Notes: generated from the letters alone by a model not told the origin. DNA of 64,000 nucleotides from Epichloe hybrida (GCA_019022495.1 JAFEKR010000002.1:4588001-4652000); one strand, 5' to 3'; shown: positions 22,791 through 33,600, counted from the first letter of the stretch. Made by a program: numbers and translations.

Positions 22791-24526
22791 GACTAATTTT
22801 ATAATTCATAATTATAATAAAGAACATTTAGGTCTAGAACTATTATTAGATTAATTTTAACTATAAACTCCAGGTATTATAAGTCCCACTAGCTTACCGC
22901 CGCCCTTACTCTAAGCTAAATTTAAGCTACTACCTTATTCCTCCTCTAGAATAGGAATTATATCCATAGCTACCTAGTCGCGATTTTTCGTAGGGATAAT
23001 AGCAAGCAAGAGATAGTTTATCTCTGCCACGCGCGCGTTAAGGCATGTAAGCTAAAAGATAAGCTTAGTATACTATTCCTTAGAGAAACTAGCCTAGTCT
23101 AGGCCCGCTACTAAGGCACTTTATTTCTTCTTTGCCTAATTACTAGCATAGAGCTTCTTAACCTAGTCCTAGAAGCCTTCTAGGGCCTATTAAGGAAGAT
23201 ATTAGAGCTAGAATAGACCTGCCACTAAGCTAGAATAGACTTACCACACCCCTATTAGCTATAGAAGCCTAGGTCTTAACTAACTACTAATACTTATTCT
23301 AATTACTAGATAAGTTTAGCTAAAATAGCAAATTAGATACGGAACTAAGCTAGAGCAGGGGTGATTATTAATTATTACCTAGTGGCATTAATAGTTCCAA
23401 ACCTAATAGTCAAAACACGCGTTAGTAGCTACCCCTATTTAGCAAGTTAGCCCTATTACTAAGCTAAAGTAGGACTAACTTACTAATAATAAGATAGCAC
23501 TAGTGCCTAAGGTCCTAAACTAAATAAGATTTATAGGAAACGCATTAAACTTCTCTTAGTTTACTAAGCTAAAGCAAATTAGCAGCAGACTAGGCCTAGA
23601 GTAGAAGCAAATATAACTTATAGATAGACCCTTCTCCGTAACCTATGTGTATTACTTTTTAGTTATAGACTTCCTTAGGAAGTCCTTATACTCATAAGAT
23701 TCCTAGGCAAATTAGAGCTAGATAAGTAGTAACACTAGAGTACTTATAACTTCTAGTGCTATTATGCTAAATTTAGTCTAAATCTACAGTAAATATTAGC
23801 AAACAACCTAACCCTAGCCTAGAATAGCCTTAAATAGCTAGAAAGAAAAGAAAAACCTATAGGAAGTTTAATATAAAAAGAAGAAAGAAACTAGGACCCT
23901 AGGGGGGGAGAGCTCTCTTTTATACCTATAGAGGGGGGGGGGGGGGATAATTTAAATAACTTACTTAAAAACAAAGCATAACATAATTAATAAATCTAAT
24001 AACACACAAGCAATCCTAACCTAGGACTACCCTAGTCTAGGGCTATAACTACCCTCCCCTAGTGCTAGTTAAATAAAACTAGGTACTTAGACTTTACTAG
24101 ACATATAAGGTAGGAATAGGCTAGAGATAGCTAAAAAGTAAGGCTACAGGAGAGTAAGCATAAGAGTAAATAAGAAGTGAATTAACACTATAAATCCGGA
24201 TTTACTCTACCCTAGCCTAAAGCAGAGAGACTTAGGATAGGCGTATTATTATACTAGAGTAGGACTAGAAGGGGCTTATAAACTCTTATTTTATATATCT
24301 TTCCTTTCTTTTTCTTTTTAATAGGATAAGGCTAGTATAAGCTAGTAATAAACACCTATAATAGGAAACACACTAAGTAGCGCAGACCTATTACAGGGCT
24401 AGCGCTAGCCCGTACACAGACGTAAGGGGGTTTTTCTTCCTAGTATAGGGTTTTCCCTTTTAACTTAGTAGTAGGAGTACTAGTAACAGCTATCTATAGA
24501 GCTAACTAGCGTAAATAATATATATA
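22791..24526 (+). other. long LINE 3' region without recognised gene
   Basis: 1.7 kb between the last recognisable ORF2 motif and the 3' TSD. Less RIPed patches (22960-23040, 23380-23440, 24380-24430) alternate with RIPed sequence. It contains an uninterrupted run of 14 G at 23933-23946 and a pyrimidine tract at about 24298-24330. No LTR pair, TIR pair or known domain was seen. It may be 3' UTR plus an unrecognised C-terminal part of ORF2, or hold another insertion. Confidence 0.4.
23933..23946 (+). repeat. homopolymer run of 14 G
   Basis: Fourteen consecutive G in a 70-80% AT context, preceded by a run of seven G at 23902-23908. It could be a slippage tract or an assembly/sequencing trouble spot. 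Confidence 0.9.
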
Positions 24527-25890
24527 TATATATCTAGTAATAGTAGTAGACTTTGGTTAATTCCTTAATTACCTAGTGTTTAACTTTGTGACTAGCTTAG
24601 TGAAGGATTTTTATAAGTTATTAAACGGAAGGGTAACTAAGTTAATAATGTAATTAACGGATATTTCCTTCTAAAAGGTGGAAGGTAACTGTTTCTCTCG
24701 CTTCTAGTAACTACTAAGGATAGCCCTATTATTACATAATGGGTATAGTCTTGTTGCCTTGGATAAGTACGTTAGCGAGTTTATTAATCTTGACTTGCAT
24801 TTCATCCATATTAGTAATTGAGAAGAGGAAGGGGGTAGCCGTGTTAAGGACGTAGAATTCAAGCTCTCCAAGTTCCGTGGGCACATTATCTCCTTCTGAA
24901 AGGTGGAAGGCGTCAGGAGGAGGCCTTCATTCAAGAAGCCATAACCAGAGGGATGCCAAACATAGCATTCCTCACAGCAAAGGAAGAGAATTGACGGATA
25001 TCTCCTTCTGAAAGGTGGAAGGCAACTGTTTCTCTCGCTTCTAGTAACCACTAAGGATGGCCCCATCGTCGCACGATAGGTACAGTCTTATTGCCTTGAA
25101 TAAGTACGTTAGCAAGGTTATTAATCTTAACTTACATTTTATCTATATTAGTGATTAAGAAAAGGAAGGGGGTAGCTATGTTAAGGACATAGAATTTAAG
25201 CTCTCTAAGTTCTATAGGTATATAAAGGATTCCTCTTATAACTACTAATCCGGCGCTAAATATAATAATTTAGGGTTTATAGGGGGTTACCTTTAATAAA
25301 GGCATTAATCTTAATAAAGCTTTTACTTATGCCTCTCCTATAGTTAACTTTCCTATAGCACTAGTATTAGGCATAATCCCTCTAAAGACCTCTTCAGAAT
25401 AGTGTTCTTTAAAGATATAGTAAATTAAGCCTTTATTACACTCTTATAGCTTATAGAGCTCCTACCTAAGGAATATGTGTTAGAAGGCTTAATTATTTAG
25501 GGTCACGAGGATATTAATATTAGTAACATTATAGTTAGTTTATAATCCAGAGTAAAAGAATTATGTAATACTTAGGTATGCTATTAATAGTAGCTCCTTT
25601 ATATTATTATTATTATCTTTAGCTTCTATATAAGCTAAAAGGTATAATTCTTAATTATAACCTAAGCCTTTATTAGGCTTATTATTATCCTGCCCTTTAT
25701 AGGAGGTAAGGAATGCCTAGAATCTCTTCTCTAAAGGGGGTATATAATATATTTTACTAGCCTACTAGTAGTCCTTTTCCTTTTAATATTCTTTAGCAAA
25801 GTAATTAGAGAACTAGTAGCTGCTCTTGCTACATATAAAGTAATACTTAGTGCTTAGCCTAGGGCTTCTTCTCTAGATTTTATAAAAGAA
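24527..25890 (-). pseudogene. copia A integrase-to-gag fragment with a rearranged duplication
   Basis: Resumes copia A after the LINE; the first 16 bp are the LINE TSD. Two tandem minus-strand copies of the same roughly 220-bp integrase/protease-side segment lie at about 24657-24888 and 24991-25215. Between them is a short plus-strand piece (about 24912-24990) from the RT-upstream region (compare 19170-19255). Then the minus-strand copy runs on through the protease and gag side to about 25890 (zinc-knuckle region about 25780-25880). The minus-strand open frame at 24704-25066 crosses these junctions and is an accidental chimera. The segment 24880-25080 is less RIPed than its neighbours. Confidence 0.8.
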
Positions 25891-27762
25891 ATCTGCTTTA
25901 AGGTATAGGAGAAGCTAAAGGAAAAGAATCCTATTAGCCCTAAGCCTAAGACCTAGAAGCAAGCTATATCTAGCCCTAAAAGGGATAAATAGATAGAAGC
26001 TATATATAAGGAATATAAATAACTTCTAAAGGCTAGTACTTTTAAATTTATAGGGAAAGACTAAATCCCTAAGGGCTGAAAAGTACTAAAGAATAGGCTT
26101 ATTTATAAGCTTAAAAAGGATAAAGAAAATAATCCTTTAAAATATAAGGCCTAACTTATTACTAAGGGATTTATGCAAATTAAAGGCCTAGATTACTTAG
26201 AAACCTTCGCTGCCACAAGCATTCCCCCTAGCTAGAGGATTTTACTAGCCCTAGCGGCTTAGAATAACTAGGAAATCAAATAAATTAATTTTATAGGAGC
26301 TTTTCTTAACAGCAAGCTATAATAATAGATTTATATGGTTATTCTAGATGGATTTATTGAATTCCTTAAAGCAAATCCTAAACTAGCTAAATTAGCTAAA
26401 AGTTTTAGCTGGAAATTTTCTAAAGATTAAGTAATTCTATTACAAAAGTCTTTTTATAGCCTAAAACAAAGCTTAAGGGAGTGGTAGCAAGCACTAATAT
26501 TAGTGCTTAAATCCCTAGGATTTAACCCTTTAATATCTAACCTAGCTATCTTCTTTAATCCTTTAACCAAAACCTTTGTCATTATATACGTGGATAACTA
26601 CCTTCTAATTAGACCGGATTTATCTTATATCTAAAGACTTAAAAAGGAACTTTATAAAGTCTATCTAATAGAAAATAAGGGCCTAGCTGAACTTTTCTTA
26701 GGGGTTCAAATTATATAATATAGGCCTAATAGGATACTAAAAATTCATTAAGCTTAGTATATCTTAGAAGCCTTAAAACAATTAAATATGCTAGATAGTA
26801 AGCCTATTAGCATACCTCTTTAGCTAGGCGTTTTAGCTACGCAGATAACTAAGCTTTTAATAGCTAGCGAAATTAAGCTTTATTAGTGCATTATAGGGAC
26901 TATAATGTACCTAATATTGCTTACAAGGCCTGATACAGCCTTCACGTTATAGTGGTTATCTACTATACTAGCTAGCCCCTATATAGAACACCTAAAAGCA
27001 GCTAAAAATCTACTAAGGTATTTATTAGGGACTAAATTCCTTGCTATTATCTATAGGGGAGACCCTAAAGGTTTAGCTAGCTAAAGCCTAATAGGTTATT
27101 GTAATAGTGATTTTACTAGGGATAAAAAGACCTTAAAATTAACCTATGCTTATCTATTTAAGCTAGCTAGCGGACCTATTAGCTAGAAATCAAAGAAAGC
27201 TAGTATAATAGCTCTATTAACATTAGAAGCTAAAGCTAACGCTATCTGCGAGACCTTCCAGGAGCTTTAGTGGCTTTAGGGCTTATTTAAGGAGCTAAAA
27301 ACCCCTATATCTCCCCCTATCCAGATATATTGCAATAATTAAGGCGCTATAACTACTGCTTATAACCTTGCTTTACATAGTTATACAAAGTATATATTAC
27401 TAAAGTTTAACTATATTAGGTAATAGGTTTTAGAAGGTTTATCTAAAATTAAATATCTAGATATAAAGTTAATGCTTGCAGATAGTCTTACGAAACCTCT
27501 TTCTAGACCTCTTTATTAGGCTTTTATTAAGCTTCTAGGGCTCAATAATTACCAAATCAACAACTAATTCCCTTCAACAGGGAACTAAAAACAACGTCAA
27601 AAAGGGAGCTATATTTAACAATAGCTAGGAATTCAAAAAGGGGGTCTTTTATATTTTCCTGTTTTTCCCTTTTATCTATTATTATTAAAAGTTATTGTTT
27701 TTACCCTATAGTCTCTTTGTACACTTCTAATTACTTTTAATGTAATTCTTTTATAGAGGGGG
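25891..27762 (+). pseudogene. second copia family: pol relic (RT and RNase H), 5' truncated
   Basis: A different copia lineage from copy A, on the plus strand. One reading frame runs from about 25905 to 27570 with stops but no frameshift. RT: NRLIYKLKKDKENNPLKYKA, GFMQIKGLDYLETFA, INFIGAFLN, and IIYVDNYLLI at about 26580-26610 (consensus YVDD, second Asp now Asn), then FLGVQI. RNase H: GYCNSDF, ASGPIS, KSKKASIIALLTLEAKANA and, near the end, YTKYILLKFNYIR and LADSLTKPLSRPLY, the standard copia C-terminus. The stop codons sit where Gln, Trp or Arg are expected. The 5' part of the element is missing at the junction with copia A. 3' of the stop comes 190 bp ending in a purine tract (agaggggg) at about 27755-27762. 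Confidence 0.88.
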
Positions 27763-27830
27763 TGTTAAAAATAAGACCTATTTTCAGCCCTTTTCTAGTT
27801 AAAGAACCTTCTTATTACTAGCTTGCTTTG
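27763..27830 (+). repeat. start of the 3' LTR of the second copia (cut short)
   Basis: Directly after the polypurine tract the sequence reads TGTTAAAAATAAGACC, the expected LTR start. Its end cannot be placed: a duplicated segment related to piggyBac begins at 27831. Confidence 0.5.
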
Positions 27831-28061
27831 GCTGGCAACTAGCTCCCTACTTTTCAATAGTTACCTTAGGCTATACGCGGCACGGGGCACGCACTAGTAA
27901 TGCTACTAATCCCTAAGCGTAATTGCGATCGCGCTTATGGCTTCATTTTTTAACCTTTTAAGTCACTTAACCACGAATTTATTATAATAGACCTTCCTAA
28001 TGACCCTGTCGCCTTATTCCAGCTCTTTTACCCTGAATTACTTATACAAAAATAAGTTAAT
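27831..28061 (+). repeat. 231-bp direct repeat, copy 1 (piggyBac 5' end, orphan)
   Basis: Starts gctggcaactagc and ends gttaat. It is the same length as copy 2 at 28713-28943, with only a handful of differences, all transitions. In copy 2 the sequence runs into the piggyBac transposase reading frame; here it ends at gttaat and is followed by unrelated sequence, so copy 1 is an orphan piece of the gene's 5' end. Confidence 0.88.
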
Positions 28062-28712
28062 ATACGTCCGACTATGTGGATAACTAATTAGTCAATTCCG
28101 TTGTGGTAACAAGTGTAGCCACAACCACGCCACTAGTAATTAGGTAAGCTTAGGTAACGTAAGCTAAGGTAACATAAGCAGGTTACCCTACACGTGACTT
28201 ACCCTATAGCTATCTTTAACAGCGATTTTCTCTTTAACTAGAGGTCATACAAAAGTTTTATATATTGCAAATTAAAGCTAGAAGATAAGGCTTTCTCTTT
28301 ATATAAGGTTATTTTTTAGACTAAAAGTTAGTACATACAGGTTACTAGCTAGTATAGTAGTAGGTTAATTTTTTGATTTTTATATATAAATGAATTTTGC
28401 GGAAAATCAAAAGTAGCCCGTAAGACCCTGTTAGCAGCCTAGATTTACTAATATAGTTAGTAGGTCTATAAGAGAAAGAAAATCTTTTTAAGTAGCTAGA
28501 TAGCTAGTTCTCTTAACTAATAATAGCTGTATTGCCTGTATAATGTATCTAAAATTAATTCTATTACTTTATAAGATATTATAAAAGTAACTTAAATTAA
28601 ATTCTATTAGTTAATAACTACTATAACCTTCCGTTACGTTACGTTAATTAATTTAACGTTGTAGCCCTATTAGTCCCTGACCGTAGAGCTTGCAACCGTA
28701 CAGCTGTTGCTA
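28062..28712. other. spacer between the two 231-bp repeats
   Basis: 651 bp, no recognisable gene. It contains two good hairpins: gttgtgg/ccacaac at 28100-28125 and a 10-bp perfect inverted repeat ttttgatttt/aaaatcaaaa at 28371-28412. A short series of GTAAGCT/GGTAAC-type repeats lies at about 28140-28190. It is less RIPed than the copia relics. Confidence 0.5.
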
Positions 28713-28943
28713 GCTGGCAACTAGCTCCCTACTTTTCAATAGTTACCTTAGGCTATACGCGGCACGGGGCACGCACTAGTAATGCTACTAATCCCTAAGC
28801 GTAATTACAATCGCGCTTATAGCTTCATTTTTTAACCTTTTAAGCCACCTAACCACGAATTTATTATAATAAACCTTCCTAATGACCCTATCGCCTTATT
28901 CCAGCTCTTTTACCCTGAATTACTTATACAAAAATAGGTTAAT
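28713..28943 (+). repeat. 231-bp direct repeat, copy 2 (5' end of piggyBac gene)
   Basis: Second copy of the segment at 27831. From about 28851 it reads the start of the piggyBac-like frame (NHEFIIINLPNDPIALFQLF) and continues without a break into the gene. Confidence 0.88.
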
Positions 28944-29488
28944 TAAATAAATAGTTAGGTTACGCACTTATAAACTATAGTAGACCCTAATTATAAAGAG
29001 CTTTCTAATTAGAAAGTAACCATGGTTAACGAAGTATATATATAGCTAGCAGTACTAATATACATAGGGATTTAGCCTGAAAAATAAATTTCTAGCTATT
29101 AGGTTACTTTATAGCTAAAATTACTTAAAGTCTCACATCTAATTATAAAGTAAATAACCTTACTATGATTTGAATAGCTTTTTCACTATATACGCACCTT
29201 TCTACCATTCGAAGAGTATCCTAACTTAATAGATTACCTGATATCACGAGTTTCTAAATAGTCTAACCTAATTTAAGAAACATTTACTATGCTTTACACA
29301 CTAGGCTTATTTATATCTATTGATGAATGCATAATTCGATTCATAGGAAGAAGCTAAGCAAAAGTCGTGATACCTTGAAAACCAACTCCAGAAGGCCTCA
29401 AGGCGTGGGTTGCTGCATAAGAGGGTTATTTTATGCGTTGGAAATTCCACATTCCTGCCTTTGCACAACCGGAATCATATAAAAGGAA
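28851..29488 (+). pseudogene. piggyBac-like transposase, N-terminal part (DDE_Tnp_1_7 type)
   Basis: One frame of about 213 codons with stops but no frameshift. Readable blocks in order: INLPNDPIALFQLFYPELL; KELSN...VNEVYI.LAVLIYIGI (family pattern LGxLIYMGI); ITLL.FE.LFHYIRTFLPFEEYPN (RFEQ...RYLR type); LYTLGLFISIDECIIRFIGRS (SVDExMxxFxGR with a catalytic Asp); KPTPEGLKAWVAA.EGYFMRW (KPxxxGFKxW). Stops fit CAA/CAG/TGG changed by RIP, but the level is mild. The gene is cut at 29488 by the MULE and resumes at 53133 in the same frame after one TSD copy is discounted. No reliable start codon is seen. Confidence 0.85.
29481..29488 (+). repeat. MULE target-site duplication, left copy
   Basis: AAAAGGAA, repeated exactly at 53125-53132. 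Eight bases fits Mutator-like elements (8-10 bp). Confidence 0.88.
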
Positions 29489-29532
29489 GGGAGCGTTTAT
29501 GCAGCATCCCCTCTGGCGTAGCTAGCATCCCT
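29489..29532 (+). repeat. MULE left terminal inverted repeat (44 bp)
   Basis: Perfect inverted match to 53081-53124. Just inside, at 29558-29571, is a palindrome gcctaatgttaggc. Confidence 0.9.
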
Positions 29533-29632
29533 ATCTGTGGCTTACGTGTGTGAACGCCTAATGTTAGGCTTCACTGCAGATTAGTAAGGCAATTAGGACA
29601 TAAAGCCCTCACCACTAGAATTCGTAAATAGA

Positions 29633-30379
29633 TCTTATTAAAAGTATTATATATTATTATAATTAAATTAAAGCTATTCCTATTAAGCTATCTATACATT
29701 TCCTATATTATTATAAAGGCCCTTTTTAACTATAAATTCCCTTCTTTTTAGATTACGCGCGAAGCTCTTAATAGCGTTATAATTAAGCTTAGATTTAATC
29801 TTATTATTCATACCTAGCGCCTAAACGCAAGAAGCCTAATATAAATTATCTTATAATACTACAAAGGTTATATATATTATAAACATTCTTCTAGAGAGAT
29901 ATACACTAGCTAGCGTCACACTTAATAATTATCCTAGATATTAGACTATAAGTAAAAGATTTAAATTAAGGTTATTAATAGCGAATTTTATATCTAACGC
30001 TTAATAAGCAAAGAAGACTAGTAACATAACTATAACCTTGCTAATATAGTAGCTTTCCTGTGATTCTAACGCATAATAATTAAATTAAGAAAGGAAGAGA
30101 TTATTACTATATATAATAGCGGGCATTCTCCTATTTAAATCCTTATAAAATTCTATACTAAAGGGCGTAATAAAATCTCCGAAGACTCTTACTAGATATT
30201 GTAAATCTTGTGGCATAATGTATATAATCTATATAGTAGCACTAGTAGGATAAATTAGCAGGCCGCATAGAGATGTAATAGCTTTATAACTAGCTAAAAA
30301 ATAAAAATAATTATTACTATTATAATAATTAAAGTCCTAATAGCTATATTATAAGGCTCCTAATAGCTCTAAAAACTAG
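29633..30379 (+). pseudogene. MULE transposase, N-terminal part with FAR1-like zinc-finger region
   Basis: Plus-strand frame with many RIP stops. FPSF.ITREALNSVIIKL lies near 29735-29790. Around 29850-30060 comes YYKGYIYYKHSSR, later KIKVINSEFYI.RLISKED..HNYNLAN. Spacing and residues fit the FAR1/WRKY-like fold of MULE transposases (C...C...W-x-I...HNH), with Cys and Trp lost to RIP and the HN-x-N motif kept. It is cut at 30379 by the copia insertion (TSD ACTAG 30375-30379). Confidence 0.6.
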
Positions 30380-30675
30380 TGTTGGTATCTACAGGATACC
30401 ATTGACCTACGCGTAGGGTTTTCGGGGTGGACTAAAGTGCACGTAATTATTATATATTCTAGTCTATTAAAGCAAGTAAAAGAGGGATTAAATAGAAGCA
30501 AAGAGGGTGCGCTATTTATTATAGGAAAAGGGGCCTTAATTAGGGTTACTAGCGAAGAGGCTATATATACTAACCCTAATCACGGCGCGGTTAGGCTAGA
30601 TATGTAGGTCCGTAATGCAACGCGCTCACCTAATCAGAGGCGCGCACCCTTATTAATATCATGCTTATTCTAACA
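30380..30675 (-). repeat. 3' LTR of the third-family copia (left end)
   Basis: 296 bp, starts TGTTGGTATCTACAGGATACC and ends TTCTAACA. More heavily RIPed than its partner in the 3' half. Confidence 0.92.
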
Positions 30676-33600
30676 CTAGAAACTCTCTCTTTTTAACATA
30701 ATTATTAACGCATAATATTAATAAGAGAAGTAAACAGGAATTAAGGAATAAATAAGATCAAATAATCACGAATAATATTATAAGAAAAGGGTAAGGGGAA
30801 GGGGTATAATAAACAATAAAATCTAATCTATAAGCCTATGTAAGGATAAGTAAGCCTAATTCTTAACACCTTCAATCTTATCAGATTAACACAAACGTTA
30901 CAATTACATAACCTACCCTTCTATCCTAATAGTCGCCTTATTACTTGTAATAAACCTCTTAAATACCTTATTTAGCAATGCCTTTATAAATATATTAGCA
31001 AGGTTATTATTCCTATTAATCCATCTAATCTCGCAGATCTCTCGTCGCTTGTATAATTAATAAAGGGCTATGATATTAATTATAAGACGCTTCTCCTTTA
31101 TAGTACTAAGCTTAATAAGGCATTTATATAAAGAGCACGAATTAGTATAGATAATAATAGGAATTATAGGGAGGTTTAATTAATAAGTAATTAACCTAAG
31201 CGTTATTAAGACCACGTAAGCTATATTAGCACTAGCAACCATACTGTAGATCTTAGAGGCAAGCACACTTCTTATAACTCTCTTGCTCTTAGTAAAGCTA
31301 TAGTATATAATATTACCTTAGATTATAAAGGTGCTTTTCTCTTAGACTTTACTAGCTAGGATAAGCACATAGCCTAGCTAGGAAGTAAGGTCCTAGTTAT
31401 TAGCAAATAATCTATTTATAAATACAAAAAGCTTTACCTTTTTAACATTAAATAGTATAAACCTTAATCCTTAGCTTAGATTATTAATTTGCTATTAAAT
31501 CCGTTAGTTTAGGCTTTTTATATCTTAAGGTAATAGCTCTTAGTATTATGTAATAATAGAGAGGTTAAAGTAGGCTTTAGGGTAGCAGATTAAGGTAATA
31601 TACGCGCCTTAAGCTTATTATTCTATGTATACCTATTTTAAATTAGTTAGCAGGATTAACTAAAGCTTTTTACTCTAGCCCTTTTACCTTAGTGTAATTA
31701 CATTATTTTTAAGAGTAATAATGCTACTATTAAAGGTTAGTAGGTTCCCTATAGAAAGGATTTACTTTAGTTTAGTAGTAAAAGAAGCAGCTTTTAATTA
31801 ATCTTCCTCTTATTAAGAGAACTTATAGTTAGATAGTCTAATTATATTATTGGTCTGTATCCCTATATACGCGAAGGTTAGGTTCTCCTTTGTTGTTATA
31901 AGCAGGCATAGGTCAAATATAAAGGTTATTATCTAGAGCATTTCTCTATGGTAATAATAATATATTACCTACTAGTAGGTGCTAGCTTCTATAATACCAT
32001 ATAGAGGCTTAATCACTTATATTATTATACCTATAGGGTATAGGTAATAGATTTAGATAGGGATTTAGGCTAGGATTATATAACTAAGAAGCGTTTATGC
32101 TTGCATATAGGCTTATGTGATATCGCGAAGCTAGAGGATAAGGCCTAGTAATAATAACGTAAGTGCTACTACAAGGATTAATTACTAGCTAGCTTACTAG
32201 ATTATTAGGGCCTATGTAAGGATTACTAGCTTCTCCTTATTACTATAACCTTAGATTATAAGCCTTAACTTCTTATATAAATCTATTATCTTGCCCTTTA
32301 CCTTATTAACAATATAGGAATTAAAAATTTAAACTTTACTATACTCCCTTTTATTATACTTAATAAACTTAAATATACCTTATTTAATTAGAGAATTAAT
32401 CTTAGCTTTAGTAAATAGCTTAAAGGGTTTGCTAGGGGTCTTAATAATTCCTTCCTTACATAATTAGATTATAAGCTTAAGGTTAGAGCTTTCCTTAGCT
32501 AATAGAAAGATGTTAGTCTTATCTTTTATTTAATTTATGTAATTAACATTAGATATAATAATAGGGGGGTTCTTCTAAGGTTTTCTAGGTCCTTGCCTTA
32601 GGGGATTAGCAGGAGGGGTAGCTATAGGCTATAGGGAGGCGTCTTAGTTATCTATGCTCTTAGGAGGTCTCTTTTTATTAGGATTTTTATAAAAAGGCCT
32701 AATAGATATTAATCTAAAGGCCTTAGGGCCTTAAGGGAGCTTAAGAGTGTAGGTCTTGCTCTCTATAGCTAATAGCTTATAAGGGCCTACCTATCCTTTA
32801 CCTTTACGCTATATGCGTATAAGTAATCCTAGCAGGAGGTTAATAGTTATAAAGGTATTAGGACTATTTCTTATAGTAAGGGCATCACTAACTTTCCGCT
32901 AGGTATAAATATGCTAAACCTCCTTTATTGCTAGTTAGATTATAAGGGCTTATTACGTGATATCTAGTAATAGAGGCAATTCCTTAACTATGTAAGGATA
33001 CACACCGAAAATAAGGACTATTAGCACAAGACTATTTAATCCTGTGGTATTATTTATAGCTTTAACTACTATTTGTAATGCCACGGGCTCTGGTGTTATT
33101 AGGCATTCCTATTAGATAATATTATAGGCTCTTTAGAGTAGCCTATAATATTGCTTAACCTTACTAATACTATAGTAAGCCTTAATAGGGACATCTTTAA
33201 TCTTAATTATTATTAATAATATAAGCTACTTAAATTCCTTACCTCTAAAGGTTATTCTAGTATCTATAACAATTAAATCTAGGGGGCCTAAATAGATATT
33301 AATCTAGCAAAGACAGAGTGCTTCCTACGTAGTCTTTATAGAGATATCTTTAATAAATCTAGCTATATTAAAGGATATAGCCGTATTAATAACTTACAGA
33401 ATAGGGTGGTTACTATTAAGATACATAATGTTCACAATAATCTCGTAATTATAGGCATATTTATCCTAAAGAGTGAATTTAAACTAATATAAGCTATCCA
33501 CATGTAATTAGCACTACTAGCAAACCTTAGTTAGTTTCTTAATAGCTTTAAACTTAACCTTATGCCCTAATTTACGTAGTAAATTATAAAGATATTAAAC

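Larger units (their letters stand above)
11168..24526 (+). mobile_element. Tad-like non-LTR retrotransposon (LINE), split by a copia element
   Basis: Defined by the 16-bp TSD on both sides. Without the nested copia and its extra TSD copy it is about 6.57 kb, a normal size for fungal Tad-type LINEs. It has two relic ORFs: ORF1 with Cys/His knuckles, and ORF2 with endonuclease, RT and a C-terminal Cys/His region. The 3' end carries an AT-rich (TA)n-like tail just before the TSD; because the TSD is also TA-rich, the exact end is uncertain by several bases. The 5' 120 bp is much less RIPed than the rest. Confidence 0.85.
1242..25890 (-). mobile_element. Ty1/copia element, copy A: truncated, split into three pieces by nested insertions
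   Basis: Minus-strand copy of the same copia family as the element at 14514. Its pieces are 1242-4439 (3' LTR, RNase H, RT, end of integrase), 11041-11167 (integrase) and 24527-25890 (integrase, protease side, gag side). The unbroken copy at 56607-63638 shows the same sequence running continuously across both breaks (59815-59960), which proves the pieces belong together. The first break is a gypsy insertion (TSD TAATA); the second is a LINE (16-bp TSD). The 5' part and 5' LTR are missing: at about 25890 the sequence changes abruptly to another copia family. Heavy RIP throughout. Confidence 0.88.

Noticed and set aside
24704..25066. 120-codon minus-strand frame
   Set aside because: Crosses the junctions of the rearranged copia duplication; a chimera of fragments in different orientations.
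27831..28943. The 231-bp direct repeats as LTRs of a miniature retrotransposon (TRIM)
   Set aside because: Copy 2 runs in frame into the piggyBac transposase, the ends are not TG...CA, and no matching TSD flanks the pair.
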